DNA from: an uncultured Pseudomonadales bacterium
GTDB lineage: Bacteria > Pseudomonadota > Gammaproteobacteria > Pseudomonadales > Cellvibrionaceae
Direction: 5' to 3'
Length of the DNA: 64,000 nt
Assembly: GCA_947487765.1 (NCBI GenBank)
Contig: CANKXO010000001.1
Span: 62,001-126,000, forward strand
Below the pieces are notes generated by a model. That model was not told the DNA's origin. It ran no database searches and was given only the letters and a program-made list of their open reading frames with translations. Below, piece after piece: positions 45,641 to 54,756 of the stretch; positions within the stretch are counted from its first letter, which is position 1, and every line of letters begins with the position of its first letter. Made by a program: the position numbers and the translations under genes.

Positions 45641-46597
45641 ATGAAATTTTTTAACAAGCCGTTAAGTACATTAATTTCGGCAGTCAGTATTTGTGTGTTT
45701 GCAAATACCGCATCTGCAGCTTGGCCTGAGAAACCTATTAATGTCATCGTGCCTTACGGTGCCGGTGGTGATTCTGATTTGTCGACTCGAGTGTGGGCTG
45801 ACGCAGTAGAAGAAGAATTGGGCGTCCCTGTCGTTGTTATTAATAAAGCGGGTGGCGGTGGTGTAGTCGGTACCTCTTTTGTCGCGAATTCAAAAAATGA
45901 TGGATACACACTAATTAATGCGGGCCTTGGTAACATGTTGGTGAACCCCAACTTTAGTAAAACGCCATATACTTTTGATAGCTTTGTGCCTGTTGTTAAG
46001 ATGACTGCCGTACCACTTGCTGTTGTTGTCGCAAAAGACAGCCCTTATAAAACGTTTGATGATTTTGTAGCTGGAGCCAAGAAAAAGACATTAACTCAAG
46101 GCTCTTGGGGTGCAGCTTCATCGGGTACTATTCTTGGCAATATCATTGCAGATCAGGCAGGTTACAAGCCTAAATATGTTCATGGTAATACTACTGCGGA
46201 ATCGATGGTTTCAGTCGTTGGTGGCCACATTGATTCTGCCGTTTCATTCCCTCCTGCCTTTGGTCCTCATGTTAAGTCTGGTCGTGCCAGAGCCTTGGTT
46301 ATGAATCAAAAATTGGATGATTTCCCTGGCGTTCCCACTTTTGCCGATTATGGTATTGAAGGAAATTTTGAAGGCTGGGCAGGTATTTTTGCACCTAAAG
46401 GGGTACCTCAGGAAGTTGTTGATAAATTAATTGCAGCAACGACAAAAGTCATGAAAGACCCTAAGGTTTTGAAAGCGTATGCCAACATGGGTGCTCTTGT
46501 TGATTTCCGTCAAGGCAATGACGATAAATGGATTGAAAGTATGAAAGTGACCTCTGGCATTATGAAAGACGCAGCAGCGAAGGCCAAAAAGAAATAA
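45641..46597 (+). CDS. tctC: Tripartite tricarboxylate transporter, periplasmic binding protein (Bug family)
   Basis: The 318-aa precursor has a signal peptide cleaved after ASA (about residue 27), then the Bug fold: WPEKPINVIVPYGAGGDSDLSTRVWAD near the N-terminus, where the two water-bridging loops that hold the ligand carboxylate lie, and GHIDSAVSFPPAFGPHVKSGRARAL further on. It delivers the solute to TctAB. A strong terminator follows, so genes after it belong to a separate unit or are read through. Confidence 0.93.
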   Translation: MKFFNKPLSTLISAVSICVFANTASAAWPEKPINVIVPYGAGGDSDLSTRVWADAVEEELGVPVVVINKAGGGGVVGTSFVANSKNDGYTLINAGLGNMLVNPNFSKTPYTFDSFVPVVKMTAVPLAVVVAKDSPYKTFDDFVAGAKKKTLTQGSWGAASSGTILGNIIADQAGYKPKYVHGNTTAESMVSVVGGHIDSAVSFPPAFGPHVKSGRARALVMNQKLDDFPGVPTFADYGIEGNFEGWAGIFAPKGVPQEVVDKLIAATTKVMKDPKVLKAYANMGALVDFRQGNDDKWIESMKVTSGIMKDAAAKAKKK

Positions 46598-46678
46598 GAG
46601 GGCTAATCAATACTTAATTTTTCAGTTATGGAAAATAGAAAGTTACTTATTATTGTTTAATCTTGTGTCGTGAACTTT

Positions 46679-46724
46679 CCCCAATTATTCGAAGCCGATC
46701 TTCTGAATAAATTGGGGTTTTTTT
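46679..46724 (+). terminator. Intrinsic terminator after tctC
   Basis: CCCCAATT (46679-46686) pairs with AATTGGGG (46710-46717), extended inward by ATTC/GAAT and GAAG/CTTC with single bulges, and is followed by a run of seven T. It separates the tctBAC transcript from the ridA-like gene. Confidence 0.92.
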
Positions 46725-46768
46725 GCCAGAAAAATAATTTTTAATTTATCAGTTTAAGGAAAGTATTA

Positions 46769-47116
46769 ATGATTGAACGTTATCAATCTAGCCAACGTAT
46801 GAGCCAAATCGTGAGTCATAATGGCGTTATTTATTTGGCGGGTCAGGTTGCTAAAAAAGACGATAGTCAGGATATCACTGGACAGACAAAACAGATTATT
46901 GAGCAAATAGAAGAGCTATTGACATCTGTTGGTTCGGATAAATCTAAATTGCTATCAGTGACTATTTGGATTTCCAGTATGGAGGATTTTCAAGCAATGA
47001 ATGCCGTGTGGGATGAATGGATTAATGGTGAAAACCCACCCGCAAGAGCTTGTGTGGAAGCACGTTTAGCCAGGCCAGAATTACTTGTAGAAATGCAGCT
47101 TATTGCAGCTAATTAA
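46769..47116 (+). CDS. RidA family (YjgF/YER057c) deaminase
   Basis: RidA proteins hydrolyse reactive enamine/imine intermediates released by PLP and flavin enzymes. The 115-aa product has the trimer-forming fold and substrate-binding Arg in PPARACVEARL (Arg92). Catabolic paralogues often act within amino-acid degradation operons; here the next gene is a flavin amino-acid oxidase whose imine product would be its substrate. Confidence 0.9.
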   Translation: MIERYQSSQRMSQIVSHNGVIYLAGQVAKKDDSQDITGQTKQIIEQIEELLTSVGSDKSKLLSVTIWISSMEDFQAMNAVWDEWINGENPPARACVEARLARPELLVEMQLIAAN

Positions 47117-47152
47117 TTAATAAGGTGTGATGAATTTTCATCACTATATTTT

Positions 47153-48394
47153 ATGTCAAAAAATTTGAATATTGCTGTTATTGGTGCAGGAATTATTGGG
47201 CTTTCAACTGCTTTATGGTTGCAACGATCTGGTCATCAAGTCCATCTTATTGACCCTAATCCCCCAGGTGCTGGTACGTCTTTTGGTAATGCAGGCGTGT
47301 TTGCCGATTTCGCACGACTGCCCTTATCAAAGCTGAAAACGATGTGCCAGATTCCAGGTATGTTATTAGATGAAGAAAGCCCATTATCGATACAGGGGCG
47401 TTATGTTCCCACCATGCTCCCTTATGGCTTAGGTTATGTCAAAGCTTGTCTGCCTGAAAATTATTTGCGAGGTTGTCATGCTTTAACCGAGTTGTTAAAA
47501 GTAGCCCCTGAGGCGGATAATGTTTTGCTAAAAGCCAGCGGTGCTATTGAGTTGGTGCGTAGTAATGGTAGTTTGGCCTTATTGGGAACAAAGGAAGGGT
47601 TTCAAAAAACGAAAGATGGCCCAATGCAGGAGCGTATAGAGCATGATGTTAGTGTGGAGTTTTTAACGCCCGATCAAGTGCATGAACTGGAGCCCGGACT
47701 TGCAGATTTTCATGCGGGTGGTGTTTATTATCCCAATTCCAGACATACGGTTAATCCTGGTGGTATTTGTCAGAAATATGCAGAACATTTTCAGCAGAAT
47801 GGTGGCATAGTCTTACAGGAAGATGTTGTTCATATTGATCCTGATGGTGAATCGATCAAAATAGAAACATCAGCAAGGCATTTAACGGCAGATCGATTGG
47901 TCATGGCTGCTGGTGTGGCATCACGGTATTTGCTAGAGCCCTTAGGTATTAAAATACCATTGGTGAGTGAGCGAGGTTACCATCTGGAATTAGAGTCTGG
48001 TGATCAAGGGCTAAGTAGACCTGTTTCTTGGTTAGATAAGAGTATCTTTTTAACACCGATGTTAAATGGGTTACGTGTTGCTGGTACTGCAGAATTTGCT
48101 TACGCTGACTCGCCTCCAGATAACAAACGTATACAGCATTTATTAAAATTTGCGAAAAATATGCTGGGAGGGCAACCCGATATTAAATCAAGGTGGGTTG
48201 GCAGCCGTCCATCTACACCTGATTCATTACCCGTTATTGGGCCGTCAGAAAAGTACCCGAATATTATGCTAGCTTTTGGGCATGGACATGTTGGTTTAAC
48301 ACTTTCCAGTATTACAGGGCGATTAATATCACAACACCTTAACGGAGAGAAAACAAGCGTGGATTTATCGCTGTTTTCTTCCTCTCGCTTTTAG
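47153..48394 (+). CDS. D-amino-acid dehydrogenase-like FAD oxidoreductase (DadA family)
   Basis: The 413-aa flavoenzyme begins with the FAD dinucleotide fold (IAVIGAGIIGLSTALWLQRSGHQVHLID, residues 6-33) and has the DadA-type GTSFGNAG segment (40-47) and a C-terminal RPSTPDSLPVIGPS/GHGHVGLTLSSITG flavin-contacting region. It oxidatively deaminates D-amino acids or related amines to imino acids, passing electrons to the respiratory chain. It lies 36 bp after the RidA-like gene and before a racemase, a coherent catabolic set. Confidence 0.9.
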   Translation: MSKNLNIAVIGAGIIGLSTALWLQRSGHQVHLIDPNPPGAGTSFGNAGVFADFARLPLSKLKTMCQIPGMLLDEESPLSIQGRYVPTMLPYGLGYVKACLPENYLRGCHALTELLKVAPEADNVLLKASGAIELVRSNGSLALLGTKEGFQKTKDGPMQERIEHDVSVEFLTPDQVHELEPGLADFHAGGVYYPNSRHTVNPGGICQKYAEHFQQNGGIVLQEDVVHIDPDGESIKIETSARHLTADRLVMAAGVASRYLLEPLGIKIPLVSERGYHLELESGDQGLSRPVSWLDKSIFLTPMLNGLRVAGTAEFAYADSPPDNKRIQHLLKFAKNMLGGQPDIKSRWVGSRPSTPDSLPVIGPSEKYPNIMLAFGHGHVGLTLSSITGRLISQHLNGEKTSVDLSLFSSSRF

Positions 48395-48448
48395 TAAATC
48401 CATCGTCCACACTATTTTTTATCTCGACTCTTACATGAGGAAAAACTA

Positions 48449-49186
48449 ATGACCGTGTACTCAGGAGGTCAAAATATTTGTGGGGCAACAATAGGTGTCT
48501 TGTGTTTAGAAAGTTACTTTCCTAAACCGCCTGGGCATATTAAGAACCCCTCAAGCTTACCATTCCCTGTACTTTATCAAGTCGTATCTGGAGTGACGGT
48601 GCCTAAGTTGTTAAATAATCCGTCCCTTGAATTGCTTCAACCATTTATTGATGCCGCACAGTCTCTTGAAACAGAAGGTGTTAGAGCAATAACCGGCAGC
48701 TGTGGTTTTTTAGCGATGTTTCAACAAGAGTTGGCTGCCGCGGTTAATATTCCTGTTTTTGCGTCTAGCTTGATACAAGTGCCTCTCGCCTTTCATATGA
48801 CAGGGGGCTTATCTCCTGTGGGTATTATTACTGCAAATTCAAAAGCGCTAACCACCAAGCATTTTGAAGCAACAGGAGCTGGTGGCATTCCTGTCGCAAT
48901 ACAGGGCTTAGAAAACAGCCATGAATTTTCAGAGGTTATTTTAAAAAATCTACGAACCTCAATGGACATAACGTTGGTAGAGGAAGAGGTGGTTCAGGCT
49001 GCTCAACAGTTATTTAATAATAACCCTGATATTCGCTCTATTGTATTGGAGTGTACTGATCTCCCCCCTTATGCCGCACGTTTACAATCCTTGCTCAAGC
49101 TGCCAGTATTTGACTTAACAACACTTGCTTGTATGGCTCACAGCGTTGTTGCACGTAGTAGTTATAGAGGGGTAATGCCTTACTGA
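48449..49186 (+). CDS. Aspartate/glutamate racemase-superfamily protein
   Basis: The 245-aa protein has the two-cysteine arrangement of cofactor-independent racemases: Cys85 in ITGSCGF and Cys202 in VLECTDLPPY. It resembles the hydantoin/Asp-Glu racemase-like group. With a D-amino-acid dehydrogenase next to it, it could convert an L- to a D-amino acid for oxidation, or epimerise the imported compound. Substrate is not evident. Confidence 0.85.
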   Translation: MTVYSGGQNICGATIGVLCLESYFPKPPGHIKNPSSLPFPVLYQVVSGVTVPKLLNNPSLELLQPFIDAAQSLETEGVRAITGSCGFLAMFQQELAAAVNIPVFASSLIQVPLAFHMTGGLSPVGIITANSKALTTKHFEATGAGGIPVAIQGLENSHEFSEVILKNLRTSMDITLVEEEVVQAAQQLFNNNPDIRSIVLECTDLPPYAARLQSLLKLPVFDLTTLACMAHSVVARSSYRGVMPY

Positions 49187-49400
49187 TATCAGGGAATTCG
49201 TGGTAATTGTTAACCAATCTTTTCGAGACCAGGGGCTAGAACAAAATAGGTATAGAATTTGTTATACCTTTTCATAATTTAATTTACCTTTAGTTTTTAT
49301 AGGCATAGCATAAAACGTGCTTGACCTATGATTAAAACTTAGTTGTATTCAGGTTTTATCAATAATAAATCTAAATAAGAACTCAGAGGTATCTAGTGTT

Positions 49401-51293
49401 ATGAACAAATATATTCTTACCAAAATAGTAATACCTATATTTATTGTTACCTTTTCTTCCTTCTCTTTTTCTCAAGATGACCCATCGGGTAATCCAGAAG
49501 GAGATACAACACCTGATGGAAGTTCTCAGGAGCTTGCGCAATCGGTCATTAAAAAAAGAGAAATGGTTGTGACCGCTAACCCTCTTGCGACTGCTGCTGG
49601 AGAACGTATTCTAAGGAAAGGCGGAACAGCAGTTGATGCAATGATAGCTGTGCAAACAGTTTTAAGCTTAGTGGAGCCGCAATCCAGTGGTATTGGGGGT
49701 GGTGCATTTGTTGTGTATTACGATGCATGGCGTGATAAAACAATTACTATTGATGCGCGAGAAAAAGCACCATCAGCCGCAACTGAGGATCGTTTTGCAA
49801 ATGCCGGTGGTTTTATTGGAGCATGGCAGAGCGGTTTATCTGTTGGCGTACCGGGTGTGCCACGTATGATGGAATTTATGCATGATCGATATGGTTTTTT
49901 ACCGATAAGAAAACTCTATCGTCCTGCTATTAGATTGGCTAGAAACGGTTACCCTTTAACACAACGAACAAGTGATCAAGTCGCAAACTTATTGGCTTTT
50001 AATGATCGCTTTGGTCGAAGCTGTGATGACCGTTTATTTTTCCGTGATCCTACTGCATTTGAATATTTTGCCAACCCAGATTGTACAGCGAAGCCGGCCG
50101 GTACCATCATTAAGAACCCTGAATACGCGAATACCTTGAGAACGCTACGCCGCTTTGGCTCTGATGGTTTCTATAAAGGTGAAATCGCGGCTGATATTGT
50201 TGCAGCGGTACAGGGTGATTTAAATATTCCGGGCGATATGAGTATTGAAGACCTTGCTAACTATAATGTCGTTGTGCGAGAGCCAGTGTGTATCGATTAT
50301 CGAGGACATAATGTTTGTGGTATGGGACCTCCATCTTCTGGTGCGCTTGCGGTTGGCCAAATCTTGGGAATTTTAGAAAACTTTGATTTGAGCGATAAAG
50401 ACCCACTAGATGTTGATGCGGTTCATTTATTTACACAAGCAGGTCGCTTAGCGTTTGCTGATCGTGGCCGTTTTGTAGGTGATCCTGACTTTGTGACTGT
50501 GCCTACGGAAGGTATGTTAAACAAGGATTATCTAGCAACCCGTGCTGCGTTGATTACGGATACTGATATAGGTACTGCATCAGCGGGTACACCACCAGGA
50601 GACTTTGATCCTTCAGCGCCAGATACGCGAACTAAAGAGTCTGGCACCAGTCATGTGTCTATTATTGACCGCTATGGTAATGCGTTATCCATGACGACCA
50701 CAGTGGAAAGCTCATTAGGTAATGGCGTGATGGTGCGTGGATTCCTGTTGAATAACCAATTAACAGACTTCTCATTTGCAGCGACAGGTTCGGATGGTTT
50801 ACCTATAGCAAATCGTGTACAGCCTAATAAGCGCCCACGTAGCTCCATGTCGCCTACTATTGTGTTTGATAAGCGCGGTCGTGTTGAAATCGTGACAGGT
50901 TCTCCTGGCGGTTCGCGTATTATTGGTTATACGGCACAATCATTAGTTAACATGATTGACTTTGATCTTGACCCTCAGGAAGCGATCAATGTGCCACATT
51001 ATATGAACCGTAATGGCCGTACGGATCTTGAAGATCCTATACCTGGTATTACTTGGGATTATGATGCAGAGTCATTAGCCGTTGCTCTAAGAGAGCGTGG
51101 TCACAGTAACCCTGATGTCCCTTTTGATGATAGAGAAGTCGGTATCATTGCTCAAACGAGTGGATTATCTATTATTCAGGTGCAGCAGCGAAAACGACGA
51201 CACTATGGTTACTACTACCATTACTATCGACCTAAAACAGTATTGATCGGCGGAGCAGATAAACGCCGTGACGGTACAGTAGGCGGTCGATAA
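49401..51293 (+). CDS. ggt: Gamma-glutamyltranspeptidase
   Basis: The exported N-terminal nucleophile enzyme hydrolyses or transfers gamma-glutamyl groups. A signal peptide covers residues 1-~25. Arg120 (DAREKAP) binds the gamma-glutamyl carboxylate; the autocleavage/catalytic Thr is Thr416 in SGTSHVSIID; SPGGSRI closes the active site. The 630-aa length is slightly long because of an unusual C-terminal stretch rich in Arg, Tyr and His (about residues 598-612) before the normal GGADKRRDG end. It would release glutamate in the periplasm for the adjoining transporter and amino-acid enzymes. A hairpin terminator follows. Confidence 0.95.
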   Translation: MNKYILTKIVIPIFIVTFSSFSFSQDDPSGNPEGDTTPDGSSQELAQSVIKKREMVVTANPLATAAGERILRKGGTAVDAMIAVQTVLSLVEPQSSGIGGGAFVVYYDAWRDKTITIDAREKAPSAATEDRFANAGGFIGAWQSGLSVGVPGVPRMMEFMHDRYGFLPIRKLYRPAIRLARNGYPLTQRTSDQVANLLAFNDRFGRSCDDRLFFRDPTAFEYFANPDCTAKPAGTIIKNPEYANTLRTLRRFGSDGFYKGEIAADIVAAVQGDLNIPGDMSIEDLANYNVVVREPVCIDYRGHNVCGMGPPSSGALAVGQILGILENFDLSDKDPLDVDAVHLFTQAGRLAFADRGRFVGDPDFVTVPTEGMLNKDYLATRAALITDTDIGTASAGTPPGDFDPSAPDTRTKESGTSHVSIIDRYGNALSMTTTVESSLGNGVMVRGFLLNNQLTDFSFAATGSDGLPIANRVQPNKRPRSSMSPTIVFDKRGRVEIVTGSPGGSRIIGYTAQSLVNMIDFDLDPQEAINVPHYMNRNGRTDLEDPIPGITWDYDAESLAVALRERGHSNPDVPFDDREVGIIAQTSGLSIIQVQQRKRRHYGYYYHYYRPKTVLIGGADKRRDGTVGGR

Positions 51294-51711
51294 TTTTTAT
51301 GGGCCACATATATTGTATGTGGCCCAGTTTTCATGTTTTATTTTTCCTCAATTTATTTGTATTTTTCTTCCGTCATTTCTCATAGCTCTAAGAACGAATT
51401 AACTGCTGATTGCTGTCACGAAAATCAACAAACTTGTTTTTTTCTTATGCCTTCATTTACCTTCTATAAGAATTTTTTTTCTTGTTAATTTCTCTTTAAA
51501 AGGAATATTTTTTCTTTTTTCTTTAATCCTATTTAATTATTTATAGTGTAGTCCCCTATTTATTAGGGTTTGCCATCGTTGGTATGGAATGTGCTGTATG
51601 GCAGCTTACAAAAATCAGCACATCTTGTAGTTGATCATTATCTGTTCAGTGTTGTAAGGGCGATTATTGGCTTTATGACATGAAGAGTAATGTGTTTTTC
51701 GGCTTATAAAT
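51294..51711. other. Intergenic region after ggt
   Basis: It contains the ggt terminator at its start, then T-rich DNA with no ORF or clear repeat before the Cache-HAMP gene. Confidence 0.5.
51300..51330 (+). terminator. Intrinsic terminator of ggt
   Basis: TGGGCCACATA (51300-51310) and TATGTGGCCCA (51316-51326) form a perfect 11-bp stem with loop TATTG, followed by GTTTTC. Confidence 0.88.
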
Positions 51712-51726
51712 ATGGAAGGTAGTAAG

Positions 51727-52791
51727 ATGTTACAAAATATAAAAATATTTCAAAAAATTCTCTTTAGTTGCTTTTTTGTTACAGCCATTCCTCTTGCAGG
51801 GTTCATCTATCAGATATCGGTTAATGGTACTGAACAAAAAAACATCGTTGAACAAAACCTGCTTCAATCGGCTAAGGTAATTGGCGGCCAAATTGATAGC
51901 TGGGTTGATACCAACCTAAATAATACTAGCTTGTTAGCCAGTATGGATGCCTTTAAAAATATGAATGCAGAGGCCCAAGTGCCTATGCTGAAAGCCGCTA
52001 AGCAAAATCTTGAATGGGTCTCTTTAATTTTTGTAAAAGACCCTTTAGGTGACGCTGTTGCGAGAAGCGATGGTAAGCCATTACAAAATTATAGTGATAG
52101 GGAGTATTTCAGGCAGGTTATTGCTGGCGAGAAAATGGGCCAGCAAGTACTGATTGGTAAGTTAAAACCTGTCCCTTTACATTGTTTTGCTATTCCAATA
52201 GAAAAAACTATAGGCCAAACGGTAGGTATTATTACTCAATGTTCATCATTGGCTTCTATTTCAAGTTATGTGACGACTTCAAAAATAGGAAATAGCGGGT
52301 ATGCTTTTTTGGTTGATTCCAAAAAGCGTTTAGTTGCTCATGGTGGAGAAAGAAGTAAGTTATTGGGTAAACTTCAATATGTCGGTGAGCATCCAGCCTT
52401 AAAAATAACAGAAAATGCTGTCAGCATTATTAACCATGAAGGCAAAGATAGAGTCTTTGTGACTCGTTCGGTAGGACCGGATTGGACGTTAGTGGTTCAG
52501 CAAGATTATGACGACGCTTATGAAAACTACTTGAACGCTAAAATTAATGCAATTGCACTGATTGTTATCACAGCTATTATTACCTTATTGTCATCTTTTT
52601 TAGTAAGCTACAATATTTCATCTCCTATTAAAGAGCTGACTAAAATAACTGACTTGATCAGCAAGAATGCATTTTCTGGTTCTGTTATTGGACAGGATCG
52701 TAAAGACGAAGTGGGTGAGTTAGCAAAAGCGATTTCAAGAATGGCAAAAACCATTGATATTGCCATTCGACGACTGAAAAAACTGGGTTAA
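51727..52791 (+). CDS. Cache-HAMP membrane sensor without output domain
   Basis: The 354-aa protein has TM1 (about 12-30), a double-Cache extracellular sensor (~35-270, with FVKDPLGDAVARSDGKPLQNYSDREYF and GYAFLVDSKKRLVAHG), TM2 (~278-300) and a HAMP domain (~300-350), and then stops. Chemoreceptors, cyclases and kinases with this architecture continue into a signalling domain; none is encoded downstream. I chose ATG 51727 (AAGG seven bases upstream) over ATG 51712, which has no site. It may act by dimerising with another transducer, or be a shortened receptor. Confidence 0.85.
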   Translation: MLQNIKIFQKILFSCFFVTAIPLAGFIYQISVNGTEQKNIVEQNLLQSAKVIGGQIDSWVDTNLNNTSLLASMDAFKNMNAEAQVPMLKAAKQNLEWVSLIFVKDPLGDAVARSDGKPLQNYSDREYFRQVIAGEKMGQQVLIGKLKPVPLHCFAIPIEKTIGQTVGIITQCSSLASISSYVTTSKIGNSGYAFLVDSKKRLVAHGGERSKLLGKLQYVGEHPALKITENAVSIINHEGKDRVFVTRSVGPDWTLVVQQDYDDAYENYLNAKINAIALIVITAIITLLSSFLVSYNISSPIKELTKITDLISKNAFSGSVIGQDRKDEVGELAKAISRMAKTIDIAIRRLKKLG

Positions 52792-52838
52792 CAGTATTTT
52801 TGCGTTCTCATAATGTATAAGTAATTGAAAGAAAAGCG

Positions 52839-53087
52839 TTAGCTAAAATCGACAATGTCAAAGTGTGGGTTTACTGTTAGCGCTTTCATTGATTGAACAC
52901 TTTCTAATGTAATCAATCGATCATCGTTATTGCTTTCAATAACGATGCATTCTTTTTTGTCATCATTATAAGCTGTATCTTTTGCAATTCCTGCCAACGT
53001 AGTTCCATCGTGCAATGTGAGCAATACAGAAAACCGGTATGTACAAGCGATTTCTATATAATCATGTTGGTCGCAAGTGAGCATCAA
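52839..53087 (-). CDS. Rof-like Rho-binding antiterminator
   Basis: The 82-aa protein aligns by eye with E. coli Rof, which binds Rho and inhibits termination: CDQHDYIEIACTYRF matches CDDYDNLELACQHHL and the beta-strand pattern continues to the end. AGGAG lies six bases before ATG. It is the last gene of a minus-strand cluster. Length matches the family; assignment rests on my recollection of the Rof sequence. Confidence 0.75.
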   Translation of the reverse strand: MMLTCDQHDYIEIACTYRFSVLLTLHDGTTLAGIAKDTAYNDDKKECIVIESNNDDRLITLESVQSMKALTVNPHFDIVDFS

Positions 53088-53115
53088 GTTCTCCTGTAGT
53101 TCTTATGAATATCTT

Positions 53116-53553
53116 TTAACGACTACGTATTTCAGGTTTATCGCCAAAGCTAATCGCCATTCTATTCATACAATTCATTAGTGATATTATTAACGTAATA
53201 TCAACGGCTTCGGTTTCATTATAGTGCATAAGTAGCTTTTCTAATTTATCGTCTATATTGGTTTCAGTCGATATGTTGGTGACACTTTCTGCCCAGGATA
53301 ATGCTACCATTTCACTGTCCGAAAATAGCCCTGACTCTTTCCAGACCGATAGACAATCTAACCTCTGTTGTGGTTCATTCAATTTGCGTGCTTCGTTTGA
53401 GTGTAGGTCAATACAATAAGCACAGCCGTTGATTTGTGAAACGCGTAGTTCAAGTAAAACCTTTAAGTTGTTTTCTATTGATGATGTATGTTTTTTTACA
53501 GACATCAAAATATTTAATGCACGAGAATTAATGTCAATATAATTGATACTCAT
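53116..53553 (-). CDS. AhpD-like carboxymuconolactone decarboxylase-family protein
   Basis: The 145-aa all-helical protein has the peroxidase motif CAYCIDLH (Cys44, Cys47, His51) used by AhpD-type alkylhydroperoxidases as a redox-active pair. It lies 28 bp upstream of the Rof-like gene on the same strand. Its physiological partner is unknown. Confidence 0.88.
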   Translation of the reverse strand: MSINYIDINSRALNILMSVKKHTSSIENNLKVLLELRVSQINGCAYCIDLHSNEARKLNEPQQRLDCLSVWKESGLFSDSEMVALSWAESVTNISTETNIDDKLEKLLMHYNETEAVDITLIISLMNCMNRMAISFGDKPEIRSR

Positions 53554-53596
53554 GGTAAGACCTTTATCGTTAAGCTAGATTGATGTGCTGGTCAAA

Positions 53597-54025
53597 TTAG
53601 CAATGTTGGTCGCTGTGAATATTTGTGCTGTGCTCAAGTACCCAACAGCGTGGGTTATTGCTATAACCAATATGTTCATAGTATCCGCTGGCTGTTGGAG
53701 CGGCTAGCAAAATTAACTTACAGCGCGGTCCAAGTTGATTTTGTGTAACAACCTGTAATTGTTTACCTATTCCTTTTTTTTGATAGTCTTGAGAAACCGC
53801 TAAGTCTGACAAATAACAGGCATAATGGAAATCAGTTACTGACCGTGCTATGCCGATTAGTTGGTTTGATTCCCAAGCGCTCACTGTCAAGTTACTATTT
53901 GAAATCATACCTGTTAGGCATTCACGGTCGTCAATGGGGCGTCTTTCTCCTAACGTTGACTTTGCCAGTAGCTCTATAAATTGATCGGTACTGATTGGTT
54001 TATTAATTTTGTATTCGATATTCAT
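53597..54025 (-). CDS. GNAT family N-acetyltransferase
   Basis: The 142-aa protein has the GNAT fold with the acetyl-CoA-binding motif QDYQKKGIGKQL (about 79-90) and the preceding DLAV strand. It transfers acetyl groups to an unknown amine. It is transcribed with the AhpD-like gene 43 bp downstream and the FMN-binding gene upstream. Confidence 0.87.
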   Translation of the reverse strand: MNIEYKINKPISTDQFIELLAKSTLGERRPIDDRECLTGMISNSNLTVSAWESNQLIGIARSVTDFHYACYLSDLAVSQDYQKKGIGKQLQVVTQNQLGPRCKLILLAAPTASGYYEHIGYSNNPRCWVLEHSTNIHSDQHC

Positions 54026-54058
54026 CAGTTTCCTTTTACAGCAGGGTAATTAGCAGAA

Positions 54059-54727
54059 TTAAAAGTTAACTGCATCTAAATAAGGCGGTGCTTCAATGCT
54101 ATCGATACAGGCTGAGTCTGTAATGATGGTATTCGAAGAAGGCTGTTTTTCAATAACTCCTGCCCAAACCGGTAACGACATATCTTTCTTGTCATCTTTT
54201 GGTGGGCCAGTTCGTATTTTGGCGCTGGCCTCAGTAATCTTCATAGTGAGGACTGCTGTTGCATGCAGCTCCTTATCTGAGGCTGCACGTATATTGTCTT
54301 TTGATCGCCCGGGTATGCAGCCATCAATAAAGGCATCCAGTGCTGCCCGTTTTTCTTCTAACGATTCTAATGGACTAAAGCTGCCAAATATCATGACGCA
54401 ACGATAATTAACTGAATGATGAAAGGCTGATCGCGCCAGTACTAAGCCATCGAGATAAGATACCGTCACACAGCTGGGAATACCTTCTGCCAAACGCTGA
54501 TGGAATCGGCCATTCACTGCGCCATGGATAATAATTTCATCACCTCGTCGTACATAAGCATTCGGTAATACAATTTGTTTGCCTTTATCTTCAAAACCGA
54601 TGTGACACAGTATTCCATCATCAAGAATGCTATTAATGGTCTCACGGTCATAGTGCCCACGCTCCTTTAGTCGGGTTAATCCACTTGTTGAGGTGATCGC
54701 TAGTTGATTCTTGTCGTGAGCTTCCAT
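54059..54727 (-). CDS. Pyridoxamine 5'-phosphate oxidase-related flavin-binding protein
   Basis: The 222-aa protein belongs to the PNPOx-like split-barrel group (Pyridox_ox_2 type): RLKERGHYDRETINSILDDGILCHIGF at 20-46 and the VSYLDGLVLARSAFHHSVNYRCVMIFG segment (~87-113) that lines the FMN pocket. It is near a MocR-type regulator and another FMN-binding gene, a frequent grouping. It is unlikely to be the PdxH enzyme itself, which has different substrate residues. Confidence 0.86.
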   Translation of the reverse strand: MEAHDKNQLAITSTSGLTRLKERGHYDRETINSILDDGILCHIGFEDKGKQIVLPNAYVRRGDEIIIHGAVNGRFHQRLAEGIPSCVTVSYLDGLVLARSAFHHSVNYRCVMIFGSFSPLESLEEKRAALDAFIDGCIPGRSKDNIRAASDKELHATAVLTMKITEASAKIRTGPPKDDKKDMSLPVWAGVIEKQPSSNTIITDSACIDSIEAPPYLDAVNF

Positions 54728-54756
54728 AATAATTTCCTACTTTGGGTTAGATTAAA

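Noticed and set aside
51712-52838. Frameshifted chemoreceptor at the Cache-HAMP gene
   Set aside because: The 47 bp between its stop and the next gene encode no signalling-domain remnant, and a convergent gene begins there. A frameshift alone cannot explain the missing domain.
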